Notes under the pieces: generated by a model
Databases searched by the model: none
What the model was told of the DNA's origin: nothing
What the model saw: the letters and a program-made list of their open reading frames with translations, nothing else
Program-made: the position numbers and the translations under genes
Source: Mycolicibacterium peregrinum
GTDB taxonomy: Bacteria; Actinomycetota; Actinomycetes; Mycobacteriales; Mycobacteriaceae
Reading direction: 5' to 3'
Assembly: GCF_001665625.1 (NCBI RefSeq)
Contig: NZ_LZSY01000036.1
Span: 1-47,786, forward strand
Length of the DNA: 47,786 nucleotides
In this document: one piece after another, positions 17,884-31,241 of the stretch
Layout of the letters: every line of letters starts with the position of its first letter
Position numbering within the stretch: position 1 is the stretch's first letter

Positions 17884-19230
17884 ATGACCCAGCAGGACCA
17901 GATCGACGGCGAACCGAGCTCCGTCGCGACTCAGGAGGCCCACCCCATGAAGCGGGTGGCGTTCGCCAGCTTCGTCGGCACGGCGATCGAGTTCTACGAC
18001 TTCTACATCTACGGCACCGCCGCGGCGCTGATCTTTCCCCACGTGTTCTTCCCGAACATGAGCCCCACGATGGCGACCATCTCGTCACTCGGCACGTTCG
18101 CGGTCGCATTTCTGTCCCGCCCCATCGGTGCGGCAGTGTTCGGCCATTTCGGAGATCGGTTGGGCCGCAAGAAGACTCTGATCGCCACGCTGTTGATCAT
18201 GGGGTTGTCGACGGTGTGCGTCGGGCTGGTGCCCAGCTCCGCGACCATCGGCGTCGCCGCCCCGATCATCCTCCTGGCCCTGCGACTGCTCCAGGGGTTC
18301 GCCGTGGGTGGCGAATGGGCGGGGTCGGCACTGCTGAGCGCCGAGTACGCACCCGTCGGGAAGCGCGGTATGTACGGGATGTTCACCCAGCTCGGCGCCG
18401 GCGCCGGTCTTGCGGTGAGCAATCTGGTGGTCTTCATCGTGAGCCTGACCATCGGCGAGAAGAGCGCGGTCTTTCTCGACTGGGGCTGGCGGTTGCCGTT
18501 CTTGTTCAGCGCAGTACTGCTGATCGTGGCGCTCTACGTGCGGCTCAGCATCGACGAGACACCCGTCTTCGCCCGGGAACAGGTGACCGGCGGTGTGCCC
18601 AAGGCGCCGCTGAGCGAACTGTTCCGGACCCAGACCCGGCAGGTGGCGCTCGCCGCGGGTTGCATGGTCGGCATTTTCACCATGAGCTTCCTCGGTGGCA
18701 CCTACCTGATGAGCTACGCCAGCACACCTATCGGGCATCCGCGCAGCCTCATCCTCGGTGTCGGTGTGCTCGCCGGCGTCGCGCTGATGGTCTTCTCGGC
18801 GATCTCGGCGGTGCTGTGCGACCGGTACGGCCGGAGGCGCGTCATCCTTGCCGGCTTCGGGCTGGCCCTGCCATGGGCGTTCGTCGTGATGCCGCTGATC
18901 GACTCCGGTTCACCGGTGGGTTTCGCGGTGGCGATCGCCGGCATCTTCTGCATCTTCGGCCTGTCCTACGGGCCGATCGGATCCTTCCTGCCTGAGATCT
19001 TCGCCACCCGATACCGCTACACCGGCGCCGGCCTGTCGTTCAATCTGGCCGGCATCGTGGGCGGAGCGATACCGCCGCTGGTCGCCGGTGCTCTGGTGGC
19101 CACGCTCGGTAGCTGGGCTGTTGGGGCGATGATGGCGGTATTCGTCGTCGTCAGCATCGTCTCGACGCTGTTGCTGCCCGAGACGAAGGGAACCGAACTG
19201 GACGCCGTGATGAGTGACACTGCGAGGTGA
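17884..19230 (+). CDS. MFS transporter, metabolite:proton symporter family
   Basis: The start is placed at ATG 17884 (MTQQDQIDGE) behind AGAGG; the frame opens at 17842, but the extra residues look untranslated. The 448-aa protein has the 12-helix MHS pattern. The first helix motif is GTAIEFYDFYIYGTAAALIF, then the loop motif GHFGDRLGRKKTL and RLLQGFAVGGEWAGSALL. A second-half loop reads CDRYGRRRVIL. Relatives (ShiA, KgtP, ProP) import small organic acids or osmolytes with protons. The substrate here is not known, but as last gene of the run it may import the compound that the four enzymes degrade, or a product acid. A 54-base gap separates it from the monooxygenase gene, with small inverted repeats and no clear terminator. 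Confidence 0.88.
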   Translation: MTQQDQIDGEPSSVATQEAHPMKRVAFASFVGTAIEFYDFYIYGTAAALIFPHVFFPNMSPTMATISSLGTFAVAFLSRPIGAAVFGHFGDRLGRKKTLIATLLIMGLSTVCVGLVPSSATIGVAAPIILLALRLLQGFAVGGEWAGSALLSAEYAPVGKRGMYGMFTQLGAGAGLAVSNLVVFIVSLTIGEKSAVFLDWGWRLPFLFSAVLLIVALYVRLSIDETPVFAREQVTGGVPKAPLSELFRTQTRQVALAAGCMVGIFTMSFLGGTYLMSYASTPIGHPRSLILGVGVLAGVALMVFSAISAVLCDRYGRRRVILAGFGLALPWAFVVMPLIDSGSPVGFAVAIAGIFCIFGLSYGPIGSFLPEIFATRYRYTGAGLSFNLAGIVGGAIPPLVAGALVATLGSWAVGAMMAVFVVVSIVSTLLLPETKGTELDAVMSDTAR

Positions 19231-19277
19231 CCGTGGCCGGTCGGAGGTTTGCGGCCTGCTAAGCTGCCTGGCAGTTC

Positions 19278-19320
19278 GACGTCCTTTAACGATCCGTCCC
19301 GAGAGGCGGAGAAGGAGGTC
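19278..19320 (+). promoter_or_regulatory. pyr leader: PyrR-binding loop whose lower stem pairs with the pyrR Shine-Dalgarno sequence
   Basis: The upper part is CCG-TCCCGAGAGG-CGG (19294-19309), and its loop matches the PyrR-binding consensus UCCNGNGAGGY. The lower stem pairs GAC-g-TCCTT (19278-19286) with AAGGA-g-GTC (19312-19320); eight of nine positions pair. The right arm is the pyrR Shine-Dalgarno AAGGAGG, 12 bases before the ATG. A competing hairpin pairs GAGGT (19315-19319) with ACCTC (19327-19331), directly before the start codon. PyrR-dependent translational repression has been described in M. smegmatis, and this structure fits it: PyrR bound with uridine nucleotide would hold the ribosome site closed. 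Confidence 0.75.
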
Positions 19321-19331
19321 AGAGTCACCTC

Positions 19332-19889
19332 ATGGGCTCTTCAGGTACCGACCGGGAATTGTTGTCTGCGGCGGACGTCGGCCGCACCGTTTCCCGGATC
19401 GCTCATCAGATCATCGAGAAGACCGCCCTTGACGATCCCGCCGAACGCGAACGGGTCGTTCTCCTCGGCATCCCCACGCGCGGTGTGACCCTCGCCAGGC
19501 GGTTGGCCGCCAAGATCAACGAGTTCGCCGATGTGGCGTTGCCCGTCGGTGCGCTTGACATCACGCTCTACCGCGACGACCTCAACTTCAAGCCGCCGCG
19601 ACCACTGGCGGCCACCTCGATCCCGCCCGGCGGCATCGACGACGCCGTCGTGATCCTCGTCGACGACGTGCTGTACTCCGGCCGCTCGGTGCGCTCGGCG
19701 CTGGATGCGCTGCGTGACATCGGTCGCCCGCGGGTGGTGCAACTGGCGGTGCTCGTCGACCGCGGTCACCGGGAACTGCCGGTCCGCGCCGATTACGTCG
19801 GCAAGAACGTGCCGACCTCGCGCACCGAGAGCGTCCATGTGCTGCTGTCCGAGGATGACGACCGTGATGGGGTAGTGATTTCGAAATGA
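19332..19889 (+). CDS. pyrR: PyrR, pyrimidine operon regulator / uracil phosphoribosyltransferase
   Basis: This 185-aa protein begins [23 protein letters not shown] at ATG 19332. The PRPP-binding motif is [18 protein letters not shown], and the early [13 protein letters not shown] and late [15 protein letters not shown] segments are standard for PyrR. PyrR senses UMP/UTP and binds the pyr mRNA leader; many homologues also convert uracil and PRPP to UMP. It is the first gene of the operon, and the PyrR-binding loop lies in its own leader, so it should regulate itself and the downstream genes through coupling or polarity. pyrB begins 28 bases after its stop. Confidence 0.96.
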   Translation: MGSSGTDRELLSAADVGRTVSRIAHQIIEKTALDDPAERERVVLLGIPTRGVTLARRLAAKINEFADVALPVGALDITLYRDDLNFKPPRPLAATSIPPGGIDDAVVILVDDVLYSGRSVRSALDALRDIGRPRVVQLAVLVDRGHRELPVRADYVGKNVPTSRTESVHVLLSEDDDRDGVVISK

Positions 19890-19917
19890 CGAACGCTTGC
19901 GTGAGGAATCGACCGCT

Positions 19918-20871
19918 ATGACGACACGTCATCTTCTGTCGGCAGCGGATCTGAGCCGGGATGACGCTACGGCGATCCTCGACGACGCCGACCGGTTCCG
20001 CGAAGCACTGCTGGGCCGCGAGATCAAGAAGCTGCCCACGCTGCGCGGCCGCACCGTCATCACCATGTTCTACGAGAACTCCACCCGGACCCGGGTGTCG
20101 TTCGAGGTCGCGGGCAAGTGGATGAGCGCCGATGTGATCAACGTCAGCTCGTCGGGATCTTCGGTGGCCAAAGGAGAGTCGCTTCGCGATACCGCGCTGA
20201 CCCTGCGTGCCGCCGGCGCCGACGCCCTGATCATCCGCCATCCTCACTCGGGCGCCGCGCAACAGCTCGCCGAGTGGACGGCCGAGGAGACCGGCGGTCC
20301 CAGCGTGATCAATGCCGGTGACGGAACCCATGAGCACCCGACGCAGGCCCTGCTCGACGCGTTGACCATCCGCCAGCGTCTCGGCTCCATCGAGGGTAAG
20401 CGTGTGGTGATCGTCGGCGATGTGCTGCACAGCCGCGTCGCCCGTTCGAATGTGTCGCTGCTGAGCACCCTTGGCGCCGAGGTGGTGCTGGTGGCGCCGC
20501 CCACGCTGCTGCCGGTCGGGGTGTCCGGGTGGCCGGTCACGGTGTCGCACGACCTGGACGCCGAGTTGCCCGCAGCCGACGCGGTGTTGATGCTGCGCGT
20601 GCAGGCCGAGCGGATGAACGGCGCGTTCTTCCCTTCGGCCCGTGAGTACTCGGTGCGCTACGGATTGTCCGAGAAGCGTCAGGCCATGCTGCCCGGTAAC
20701 GCCGTGGTGCTGCACCCGGGACCGATGGTGCGCGGCATGGAGATCGCGTTCCCGGTTGCCGATTCCTCGCAATCGGCTGTTCTGCAACAGGTTTCAAATG
20801 GTGTCCACGTGCGGATGGCGGTGCTGTTCCATCTGCTGGTGGGCGCGGATCGGGAGGCGATCAGCGTATGA
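19918..20871 (+). CDS. pyrB: Aspartate carbamoyltransferase catalytic chain
   Basis: This 317-aa protein starts at ATG 19918 ([13 protein letters not shown]) behind GAGGAA; an in-frame ATG/GTG-type extension to 19897 is ignored. The carbamoyl-phosphate motif is [13 protein letters not shown], with [15 protein letters not shown] and the later [18 protein letters not shown] and HPGPMVRG, all family hallmarks. It condenses carbamoyl phosphate and aspartate to N-carbamoyl-aspartate, the committed step of pyrimidine synthesis. No pyrI regulatory subunit is present, as expected in actinobacteria. Its stop overlaps the pyrC start (ATGA), so the two are translationally coupled. Confidence 0.97.
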   Translation: MTTRHLLSAADLSRDDATAILDDADRFREALLGREIKKLPTLRGRTVITMFYENSTRTRVSFEVAGKWMSADVINVSSSGSSVAKGESLRDTALTLRAAGADALIIRHPHSGAAQQLAEWTAEETGGPSVINAGDGTHEHPTQALLDALTIRQRLGSIEGKRVVIVGDVLHSRVARSNVSLLSTLGAEVVLVAPPTLLPVGVSGWPVTVSHDLDAELPAADAVLMLRVQAERMNGAFFPSAREYSVRYGLSEKRQAMLPGNAVVLHPGPMVRGMEIAFPVADSSQSAVLQQVSNGVHVRMAVLFHLLVGADREAISV

Positions 20872-22202
20872 CGCAGCAGGTACTCATTCGCGGTGCACGC
20901 CTCTACGGCGAAGGCGACCAACTCGACGTACTGATCGCCGACGGCCAGATCGCCGAGATCGGCTCTGCACTCAAGGCGCCCAAGGGCACCGAGGTGATCG
21001 AGGCCGCCGGCCAGGTGCTCCTGCCGGGCTTCGTCGACCTGCACACCCATCTGCGCGAGCCGGGCCGTGAATACGCCGAGGACATCGAAACCGGTTCGGC
21101 CGCCGCGGCTCTCGGTGGCTACACCGCGGTGTTCGCGATGGCCAACACCGATCCGGTCGCCGATTCTGCGGTGGTCACCGACCACGTGTGGAACCGCGGT
21201 CAGCAGGTGGGCCTGGTCGACGTGCACCCGGTCGGTGCGGTCACCGTCGGTCTCAAGGGTAAGCAGCTCACCGAGATGGGCCTGATGGCCGACAGCGTCG
21301 GTCAGGTGCGGATGTTCTCCGACGACGGTCTGTGCGTCGATGATCCACTGGTCATGCGGCGGGCCCTCGAATACGCCACCGGCCTGGGGGTGCTCATCGC
21401 CCAGCACGCCGAAGAGCCGCGGCTGACCGTCGGCGCGGTCGCCCACGAAGGGCCCAACGCGGCCAAACTCGGGTTGGCGGGGTGGCCGCGCTCAGCCGAG
21501 GAATCGATCGTGGCCCGCGACGCGATCCTGGCCCGCGATGCCGGTGCCCGGGTACACATCTGCCACGCCTCCACCGCCGGCACCGTCGAACTGCTGAAGT
21601 GGGCCAAGGCGCAAGGTATTTCGATCACCGCCGAGGTCACGCCGCACCACCTGCTGCTCGACGACGGCAGGCTGGCCGGCTACGACGGACGCAACCGGGT
21701 CAACCCGCCGCTGCGGGAATCGAGTGATGCCGTTGCGCTGCGGCAGGCATTGGCAGACGGGGTCATCGACTGTGTGGCCACCGATCACGCGCCGCATGCC
21801 GAGCACGAGAAGTGCTGCGAATTCTCGGTCGCCCGTCCGGGCATGCTCGGCCTGCAGACCGCGCTGTCGGTGGTGGCCGAGACCATGGTGCGTCCCGGCC
21901 TGCTGACCTGGCGCGGGGTGGCCAAGGTGATGAGCGAGGCGCCGGCAGCCATCGTCGGCCTGCCGGATCAGGGCCGGCCGCTGGAGGTGGGCGAGCCCGC
22001 CAACCTCACCGTGGTCGATCCCGATGCGACCTGGACGGTCGAAGGTGACGAGCTGGCCAGCCGGTCGGACAACACGCCCTTCGAATCGATGACGCTGCCC
22101 GCGACCGTGACCGCCACACTGTTGCGGGGCAAGATCACTGCGCTGCACGGGAAGTGTCTTCCGGCGGGCAGGAGCGCAGCGACCCGGGGATCGGCGCCGT
22201 GA
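20868..22202 (+). CDS. pyrC: Dihydroorotase
   Basis: This 444-aa amidohydrolase starts at ATG 20868, overlapping pyrB by 4 bases. Metal-binding motifs are [11 protein letters not shown] near the N-terminus, then the histidines in ICHASTAG and [11 protein letters not shown], and the aspartate in CVATDHAPH. The missing early metal-bridging lysine is typical for this class of dihydroorotase and is not itself evidence of loss. It cyclises carbamoyl-aspartate to dihydroorotate. The C-terminus has a tail of about 15 residues ([13 protein letters not shown]) that overlaps the start of the next gene. Confidence 0.96.
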   Translation: MTQQVLIRGARLYGEGDQLDVLIADGQIAEIGSALKAPKGTEVIEAAGQVLLPGFVDLHTHLREPGREYAEDIETGSAAAALGGYTAVFAMANTDPVADSAVVTDHVWNRGQQVGLVDVHPVGAVTVGLKGKQLTEMGLMADSVGQVRMFSDDGLCVDDPLVMRRALEYATGLGVLIAQHAEEPRLTVGAVAHEGPNAAKLGLAGWPRSAEESIVARDAILARDAGARVHICHASTAGTVELLKWAKAQGISITAEVTPHHLLLDDGRLAGYDGRNRVNPPLRESSDAVALRQALADGVIDCVATDHAPHAEHEKCCEFSVARPGMLGLQTALSVVAETMVRPGLLTWRGVAKVMSEAPAAIVGLPDQGRPLEVGEPANLTVVDPDATWTVEGDELASRSDNTPFESMTLPATVTATLLRGKITALHGKCLPAGRSAATRGSAP

Positions 22203-22695
22203 ACACCCCCACGCTGATCGCATCGCTGATCCTGGCCGCGCTGCTGGCTGTGCTGATCGCTTTCCTGATCCGCCAGATGATGCGCGGCTGGCTGCATCGC
22301 GCGCAGCGCCAGGCCGAACTGATCGGAACCCTGCCGCCGCTGCCCGACACGGTCAGCGCATCGATCATCCCGCCCATGAAGGGCATGTACGTGGGCAGCA
22401 CGGTGGTGCCGCACTGGAACGACAAGGTGGCCGCCGGCAGCCTGGGCTTCCGGGCCAAGGCCGTGTTGACCCGTTACCCCGAGGGAATCATGTTGCAGCG
22501 CAGCGGGGCCGGTCCGGTCTGGATTCCCGCCGAGTCTGTCACCGCGATCAGAACCGAGCGTGGGATCGCAGGCAAGGCACTGACTTACGACGGAATCCTG
22601 GCCATCAGGTGGAGGTTGCCCTCGGGCACCGAGATCGACACCGGGTTCCGCGCCGACAATCGCGCAGAGTACGACCGCTGGCTGGAGGAAGAGGT

Positions 22696-22699
<4 letters not shown>
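22199..22699 (+). CDS. Single-pass membrane protein with PH-like domain (Rv1382-like) inside the pyr operon
   Basis: The start is GTG 22199, overlapping the pyrC stop as GTGA; the frame opens at 22154 but that part lies inside pyrC. The 166-aa protein has one N-terminal membrane helix ([23 protein letters not shown]) followed by a basic stretch. Its cytoplasmic domain of about 120 residues has strand-rich segments ([32 protein letters not shown]) that suggest a bacterial PH-like fold. The same gene lies between pyrC and carA in M. tuberculosis (Rv1382, from memory). Its stop overlaps the carA start (ATGA), so it is locked into the operon, yet no pyrimidine step needs it. A tethering or sensing role is possible. 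Function unknown. Confidence 0.85.
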
Positions 22700-27183
<4,484 letters not shown>

Positions 27184-27185
27184 CC

Positions 27186-27998
27186 ATGGACGCTTTCGGG
27201 CAACGGCTGGCCACCGCGGTGTCGGAGCGGGGACCGCTGTGCCCCGGCATCGACCCCCATCCCGAACTGCTGCGGGCGTGGGGCCTGTCCACCGATGCCG
27301 ACGGACTGGCCGCGTTCAGCGACATCTGCGTGGCGGCGTTCGCGGGGTTCGCGATGGTGAAGCCGCAGGTGGCGTTCTTCGAGGCCTACGGCTCAGCGGG
27401 TTTCGCGGTGCTCGAACGCACCATGGGTGCGCTGCGCGAGGCCGGGGTACTGGTGCTGGCCGATGCCAAGCGCGGGGACATCGGCTCGACCATGGCCGCC
27501 TATGCGGCGGCCTGGGCCGGTGATTCGCCACTGGCGGCCGACGCGGTCACCGCGTCGCCGTATCTGGGATTCGGTTCGCTGCAGCCGCTGCTGGACACCG
27601 CCGCGGCCAATGGTCGTGGGGTTTTCGTCCTGGCTGCGACCTCCAACCCGGAAGGGCCGAGTGTGCAGCGCGCGATGGCCGGGTCGCGCACCGTGGCTCA
27701 GTCCATCGTCGATTCCGTCGCTGAGGTGAATCGGATCGCCGCTCACTCCACCGGATCGGTCGGTGTGGTGGTCGGGGCGACCGTGACGGACCTGCCTGAT
27801 CTGAGTGCGCTGGGCGGGCCGGTGCTGGTGCCCGGTGTTGGTGCTCAGGGCGGGCGTGCCGACGCGCTGGGTGGGCTCGGCGGGGCCCGACTGGTCCTGC
27901 CCGCGGTGTCCCGCGAGGTGCTCCGGGCCGGTCCCGCGGTGGCCGATGTGCGCGCGGCCGCCGAGCGCCTGCGTGACGAGGTCGCCTACCTCGCCTGA
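27186..27998 (+). CDS. pyrF: Orotidine 5'-phosphate decarboxylase (type 2)
   Basis: The start is ATG 27186 ([25 protein letters not shown]), 2 bases after carB; the frame opens at 27066 inside carB. The 270-aa protein has the catalytic motif [18 protein letters not shown], of the longer type 2 OMP decarboxylases found in mycobacteria. The phosphate-binding loop is in [11 protein letters not shown]. It converts OMP to UMP, the last step of the pathway. pyrD and pyrE are not in this window, so the route is completed elsewhere. Its last 13 bases overlap the converging DUF2330 gene. Confidence 0.95.
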   Translation: MDAFGQRLATAVSERGPLCPGIDPHPELLRAWGLSTDADGLAAFSDICVAAFAGFAMVKPQVAFFEAYGSAGFAVLERTMGALREAGVLVLADAKRGDIGSTMAAYAAAWAGDSPLAADAVTASPYLGFGSLQPLLDTAAANGRGVFVLAATSNPEGPSVQRAMAGSRTVAQSIVDSVAEVNRIAAHSTGSVGVVVGATVTDLPDLSALGGPVLVPGVGAQGGRADALGGLGGARLVLPAVSREVLRAGPAVADVRAAAERLRDEVAYLA

Positions 27999-29047
27999 CG
28001 GCGGCCGCGGATCCTGAGCGTCCGAACGATGACGAACACCGCACCGATGGCGGCGGCCGCCAACAGAGCGAGGCCGGTGAGATCCCCGCGATCTCGTTCG
28101 CGGTAGATAACTTCCTGGTAGTCGGTGTCCGAAGCAGCAGGCGCGAAGCCGTAATCCCCGTCGATCGATGCGGGGGAGTCGATCGTGTCGGTCCACCGGG
28201 TCAGGTAATTCCCCGCTTCGAGGAACGTATCGAGCTCGCGGATCCCGCTCGATATGCGTCCGGCGAACTGCAGCTCGGGCTTTCGTCCGGAGACCGGGAA
28301 TGCGGTCGGATCCATGCGGTGGTTGGCCAGCACATACAGGTCGACGGCCAGCGGGAGTTTGGCCGCACGGGACAGGCGCATCGGGTAGATCACGGTGTCG
28401 GAGGCGAACGACAACCGCAATGGCTGCAGATTCCCGGTCAGGGTCTGGCCGGCCGCGTCGGGAAACAGCTGAATGGCCACGATCTCCCAACCACCGGCGA
28501 TGTAGGGCGTGAGGTCCTCAGCGAGGCTCGGCGGCTGCGGAAAACCCTTCTCCGACAACCACGACGCCAATGCGTGGGGATCGTCAGAGGCCAGCCGGGT
28601 GACATTGAACGGCCCGAGTCGCTGCTGGCTGCGCACCGTGACCTCGTCGGGAGCGGCGGCGCTGACAAGGCCGTCTCCGCGCTGGGAGACCATCCCCGAC
28701 AACCAACCGAACGACGGCCACCAGGAGTCGCGATACTCGATACGCGGTGCCGACAGCGCGGCCAGTGCACTGAACACGGCCGGTTCGCCGAGCGTGACCT
28801 CGGCCTCTGACGGCACCGGCATGATCCAGGCAGCCTTCGACGAGCCGCCTCGCACGTTGAACGACATCAGGATGTCCTCGGTGACACCGTCCCACGCGAC
28901 GAGTGCACGCTCGTCGGCGACGCTGGCGCCCGCACGGTCCGGGATGTACGCGCCGCACCCACAAGCCCAGGCCGGGGCTGCGACGTTCGCTGTCAATCCG
29001 ATCAACAGCAGGATGAGTACCGCGCTCGCCGATCGGATCACGGTCAT
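27986..29047 (-). CDS. DUF2330-type exported, membrane-anchored protein
   Basis: The start is ATG 29047 ([23 protein letters not shown]). The 353-aa protein opens with a signal peptide followed by [11 protein letters not shown], and ends with a membrane helix ([22 protein letters not shown]) and a basic tail. The bulk is therefore outside the membrane. The body has the DUF2330 flavour: [20 protein letters not shown] and [13 protein letters not shown], later [13 protein letters not shown]. No enzymatic motif is known for this family. It ends inside the 3' end of pyrF on the opposite strand and is separated from the next minus-strand gene by a strong terminator, so it has its own promoter in the 40 bases or so upstream. 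Confidence 0.82.
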   Translation of the reverse strand: MTVIRSASAVLILLLIGLTANVAAPAWACGCGAYIPDRAGASVADERALVAWDGVTEDILMSFNVRGGSSKAAWIMPVPSEAEVTLGEPAVFSALAALSAPRIEYRDSWWPSFGWLSGMVSQRGDGLVSAAAPDEVTVRSQQRLGPFNVTRLASDDPHALASWLSEKGFPQPPSLAEDLTPYIAGGWEIVAIQLFPDAAGQTLTGNLQPLRLSFASDTVIYPMRLSRAAKLPLAVDLYVLANHRMDPTAFPVSGRKPELQFAGRISSGIRELDTFLEAGNYLTRWTDTIDSPASIDGDYGFAPAASDTDYQEVIYRERDRGDLTGLALLAAAAIGAVFVIVRTLRIRGRRQAR

Positions 29048-29085
29048 ATCGTATGGGGTTGCAAGGCATCGAAGAGACGGAAAAA

Positions 29086-29110
29086 GCGGGCCGTCCCGGT
29101 GGCGGCCCGC
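29086..29110 (-). terminator. Rho-independent terminator of the Pro/Gly-repeat protein gene
   Basis: GCGGGCCG (29086-29093) and CGGCCCGC (29103-29110) form a perfect 8-bp GC stem with a 9-base loop. On the minus strand the stem is followed directly by TTTTT, the classic U tract; the plus strand also has CTTTT after it. It lies 117 bases past the stop of the repeat protein and before the DUF2330 start, so it separates the two genes. Confidence 0.8.
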
Positions 29111-29226
29111 CTTTTCGTCAGCACTCCTCGGTTTGCCCGATTGGGCGGCCGTATCCTCTCGACGAGAATTGCTCGGATACAACCAGTTTGGTCAGTGCGT
29201 TGCCAGATGCGATGCGGCGCACCGGG

Positions 29227-29730
29227 TCACAGCGGGATCCAGATTCCGAAGAACCAGAAGCCCCATCCGTTGAAGTCCGGGTTGAACAGCGGTGTCACCC
29301 ACCTGCCGTTGTAGTTGAACGGCTGGTGGTCGAAACGGCCCTGGTCCATCCCACGCCAGGACAGATCGGGGGGCGGCGGGCCCCAGTGCCCACCGCGGTC
29401 ATCTGGTCCGCCGTGGTCGCCGGGCCATCCAGGTCCTCCGGGGCCGCCTGGCCCGCGGTCGCCGGGTCCGCCGTGGTCGCCCTGCCATCCAGGCCCGCCA
29501 TGGTCACCCGGTCCGCCGGGGTCGCCTGGTCGATCGGGGCCACCGGGGCCGCCCGGACCGCCAGGATGACCGGGCCCACCGGGTCCCCCCGGTCCTCCCG
29601 GGCCCTGGCAGTTGCCGAAGTTGCACGGTGGCCCGGGTTGGGCGGCCGCGAGCCCGGTCCCGGCGCTCAGGGTGGCGGCTCCGAGGGCCACCGCCAGGGC
29701 AGAAGCGCAGGTGAGACGCTTGATGTTCAT
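29227..29730 (-). CDS. Secreted Pro-Gly-Gly repeat protein
   Basis: This 167-aa protein starts at ATG 29730 behind AAGGGAAG. It has a clear signal peptide (MNIKRLTCASALAVALGAATL, cleavage after AAA near residue 30). Then come two cysteines (PCNFGNCQG) and about 80 residues of GGP/GPG repeats with interspersed His, Asp, Trp and Arg. The end is a conserved-looking aromatic tail, RFDHQPFNYNGRWVTPLFN, finishing GFWFFGIWIPL. The repeats look collagen-like, but glycine is too frequent for a strict Gly-X-Y helix, so a polyproline-type or flexible surface segment is more likely. Related secreted proteins with the same tail style occur in other mycobacteria (recalled, not searched). The open frame on the opposite strand is a shadow of the repeat. 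Confidence 0.85.
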   Translation of the reverse strand: MNIKRLTCASALAVALGAATLSAGTGLAAAQPGPPCNFGNCQGPGGPGGPGGPGHPGGPGGPGGPDRPGDPGGPGDHGGPGWQGDHGGPGDRGPGGPGGPGWPGDHGGPDDRGGHWGPPPPDLSWRGMDQGRFDHQPFNYNGRWVTPLFNPDFNGWGFWFFGIWIPL

Positions 29731-30230
29731 GTCCAGCTTCCCTTCACGGGCGTCAGATACCCGATCATCGGAGGCTATTTAGCCGAGCTGTGTAATCGCT
29801 ATGCGGCAACTAGGCGGGGGTTAGGCGTCGTGCATACGCCGACGTTTGACGTGCGCGTCACCCGTTCCGACACGCCCGACACGCCGTGACCAGCGAAAAC
29901 TTTTTTTACCCGCCGGTAATCCCAGGTTTTGGGGGCACCGCCGAGGGGGCGGGGCAACTTCGGACTTAGCTGGCGGGTCCTCGAAAACCATTGACTTGCA
30001 GGAATATCCGGCCTCCGGGGCCGCCTGGATCGATGCTGAGTCGTGATTTCGGCGAAAAACCGGCGCCCGGCGGAGCGCACTACACGCTGGGCTTTTAGCG
30101 CCGTAACCAGGGGGTGGGGTTAGCGTTCGTCAGCCAGCGTGGGTACGGTCGTCGTCGCTGGCTGGTTTGCACTCCAGCCGTACAAAACAAGTGATGGCCG
30201 AAGAGAAATCGCCAGGAGACGGAGGAAACC
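29731..30230. other. 500-base intergenic region upstream of mihF
   Basis: This region separates the minus-strand repeat gene from plus-strand mihF. Next to 29731 lies the promoter side of the repeat gene. Near 29868 there is a tandem CGACACGCC doublet, and near 29902 a T-rich run. A TTGACT hexamer at 29991 has no convincing -10 partner. Close to mihF is the inverted repeat at 30131-30164 (listed separately). No open frame here has coding character. A long mihF leader with regulatory structure is the simplest reading. Confidence 0.5.
30131..30164 (+). promoter_or_regulatory. Hairpin in the mihF leader
   Basis: CAGCCAGCG (30131-30139) and CGCTGGCTG (30156-30164) form a perfect 9-bp stem with a 16-base loop. 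It ends 66 bases before the mihF start and has no T tract behind it, so it is unlike a terminator. A 5' untranslated region structure or a protein-binding dyad is possible. Confidence 0.4.
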
Positions 30231-30545
30231 GTGGCCCTTCCCCAGTTGACCGACGAACAGCGCGCGGCAGCGTTGGAGAAGGCTGCTGCCGCACGTCGAG
30301 CGCGAGCCGAGCTCAAGGATCGACTCAAGCGTGGCGGCACCAACCTCAAGCAGGTGCTCACCGACGCCGAGACCGATGAGGTCTTGGGCAAGATGAAGGT
30401 CTCCGCGCTGCTGGAGGCCCTGCCCAAGGTCGGCAAGGTCAAGGCGCAGGAAATCATGACCGAGCTGGAGATCGCCCCGACCCGCCGTCTGCGCGGCCTC
30501 GGTGATCGTCAGCGCAAGGCCCTCCTGGAGAAGTTCGACCAGTAG
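30231..30545 (+). CDS. mihF: Mycobacterial integration host factor mIHF
   Basis: This 104-aa basic protein starts at GTG 30231 behind GGAGGAAACC. Its sequence ([36 protein letters not shown] and [13 protein letters not shown], ending [10 protein letters not shown]) matches the actinobacterial IHF, a nucleoid protein with a helix-two-turn-helix (PKVGKVKA) that bends DNA. It is unrelated in fold to E. coli IHF. It is known as essential in mycobacteria and as a host factor for phage L5 integration. The longer start annotated in some genomes is not supported here, because this GTG has the ribosome binding site. gmk follows 11 bases after the stop. Confidence 0.95.
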   Translation: MALPQLTDEQRAAALEKAAAARRARAELKDRLKRGGTNLKQVLTDAETDEVLGKMKVSALLEALPKVGKVKAQEIMTELEIAPTRRLRGLGDRQRKALLEKFDQ

Positions 30546-30556
30546 AGACGCCCGCA

Positions 30557-31150
30557 TTGAGCGCTGGTAGAGGGGCCGGGCAACAGGCATCGACGGCTCC
30601 GGTCGTCGTGTTGTCCGGTCCCTCCGCCGTCGGGAAGTCCACCGTGGTCCGCTGCCTGCGGGAGCGGCTTCCCGACTTGTATTTCTCCGTCTCGGTCACG
30701 ACCAGGGCACCGCGCCCCGGCGAGGTCGACGGAGTCGACTACACATTCGTGTCCAAAGAGCGGTTTCAGCAGCTGATCGATGACGGTGAGCTGCTGGAAT
30801 GGGCTGAAATCCACGGTGGTTTGCAGCGCTCGGGGACGCCGGCGCAGCCGGTGCGAGAGGCCACCCGGGCCGGGCGCCCGGTGCTGATCGAGGTCGATCT
30901 GGCCGGGGCGCGCGCCGTCAAGAAGGCCATGCCCGAGGCGGTATCGGTGTTCCTCGCACCGCCGAGCTGGGACGAACTGGTCAACCGTTTGTCCGGTCGC
31001 GGCACCGAGACGCCCGAGGTGATGGCCAGGCGATTGGAGACGGCGCGGGCCGAAATGGCCGCGAAATCCGACTTTGACCAGGTTGTGGTGAACCGCCAGT
31101 TGGATACCGCATGCGCTGAATTGGTATCCTTGCTGGTGGACAGCCGATGA
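30557..31150 (+). CDS. gmk: Guanylate kinase
   Basis: This 197-aa protein most likely starts at TTG 30557, which gives a short disordered N-terminus before [15 protein letters not shown]. The P-loop is GPSAVGKS, and the GMP-binding region is [23 protein letters not shown]. The lid segment is [21 protein letters not shown]. It phosphorylates GMP to GDP with ATP. The position after mihF and before rpoZ is the conserved mycobacterial order. The gap to rpoZ is 91 bases. Confidence 0.96.
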   Translation: MSAGRGAGQQASTAPVVVLSGPSAVGKSTVVRCLRERLPDLYFSVSVTTRAPRPGEVDGVDYTFVSKERFQQLIDDGELLEWAEIHGGLQRSGTPAQPVREATRAGRPVLIEVDLAGARAVKKAMPEAVSVFLAPPSWDELVNRLSGRGTETPEVMARRLETARAEMAAKSDFDQVVVNRQLDTACAELVSLLVDSR

Positions 31151-31241
31151 CTCATCGTGCCGGGACCGACGCGATCGGATCCGCGAGCCACCAGCACGCT
31201 GTTCAGTAACCGCATTCACGCAACCGCCAGGAGACTTTTTC

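Noticed and set aside
15949..18042. 697-aa minus-strand open frame across the esterase and monooxygenase genes
   Set aside because: It is antisense to two genes with intact catalytic motifs and shows the low-complexity composition typical of such shadows.
29390..29640. Possible CRISPR or tandem DNA repeat in the GC-rich tract
   Set aside because: The units are codon-level Gly/Pro repeats inside a coding frame, with no regular spacers and no cas genes nearby.
29053..29889. Plus-strand open frame and Pro-rich peptides opposite the repeat protein
   Set aside because: The Pro/Gly repeat is open in several frames by composition. The minus-strand frame has a signal peptide and a ribosome binding site and ends before a terminator.
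29991..30020. TTGACT hexamer as the -35 box of a mihF promoter
   Set aside because: No acceptable -10 hexamer lies 16-18 bases downstream; the region at that distance is GC-rich.
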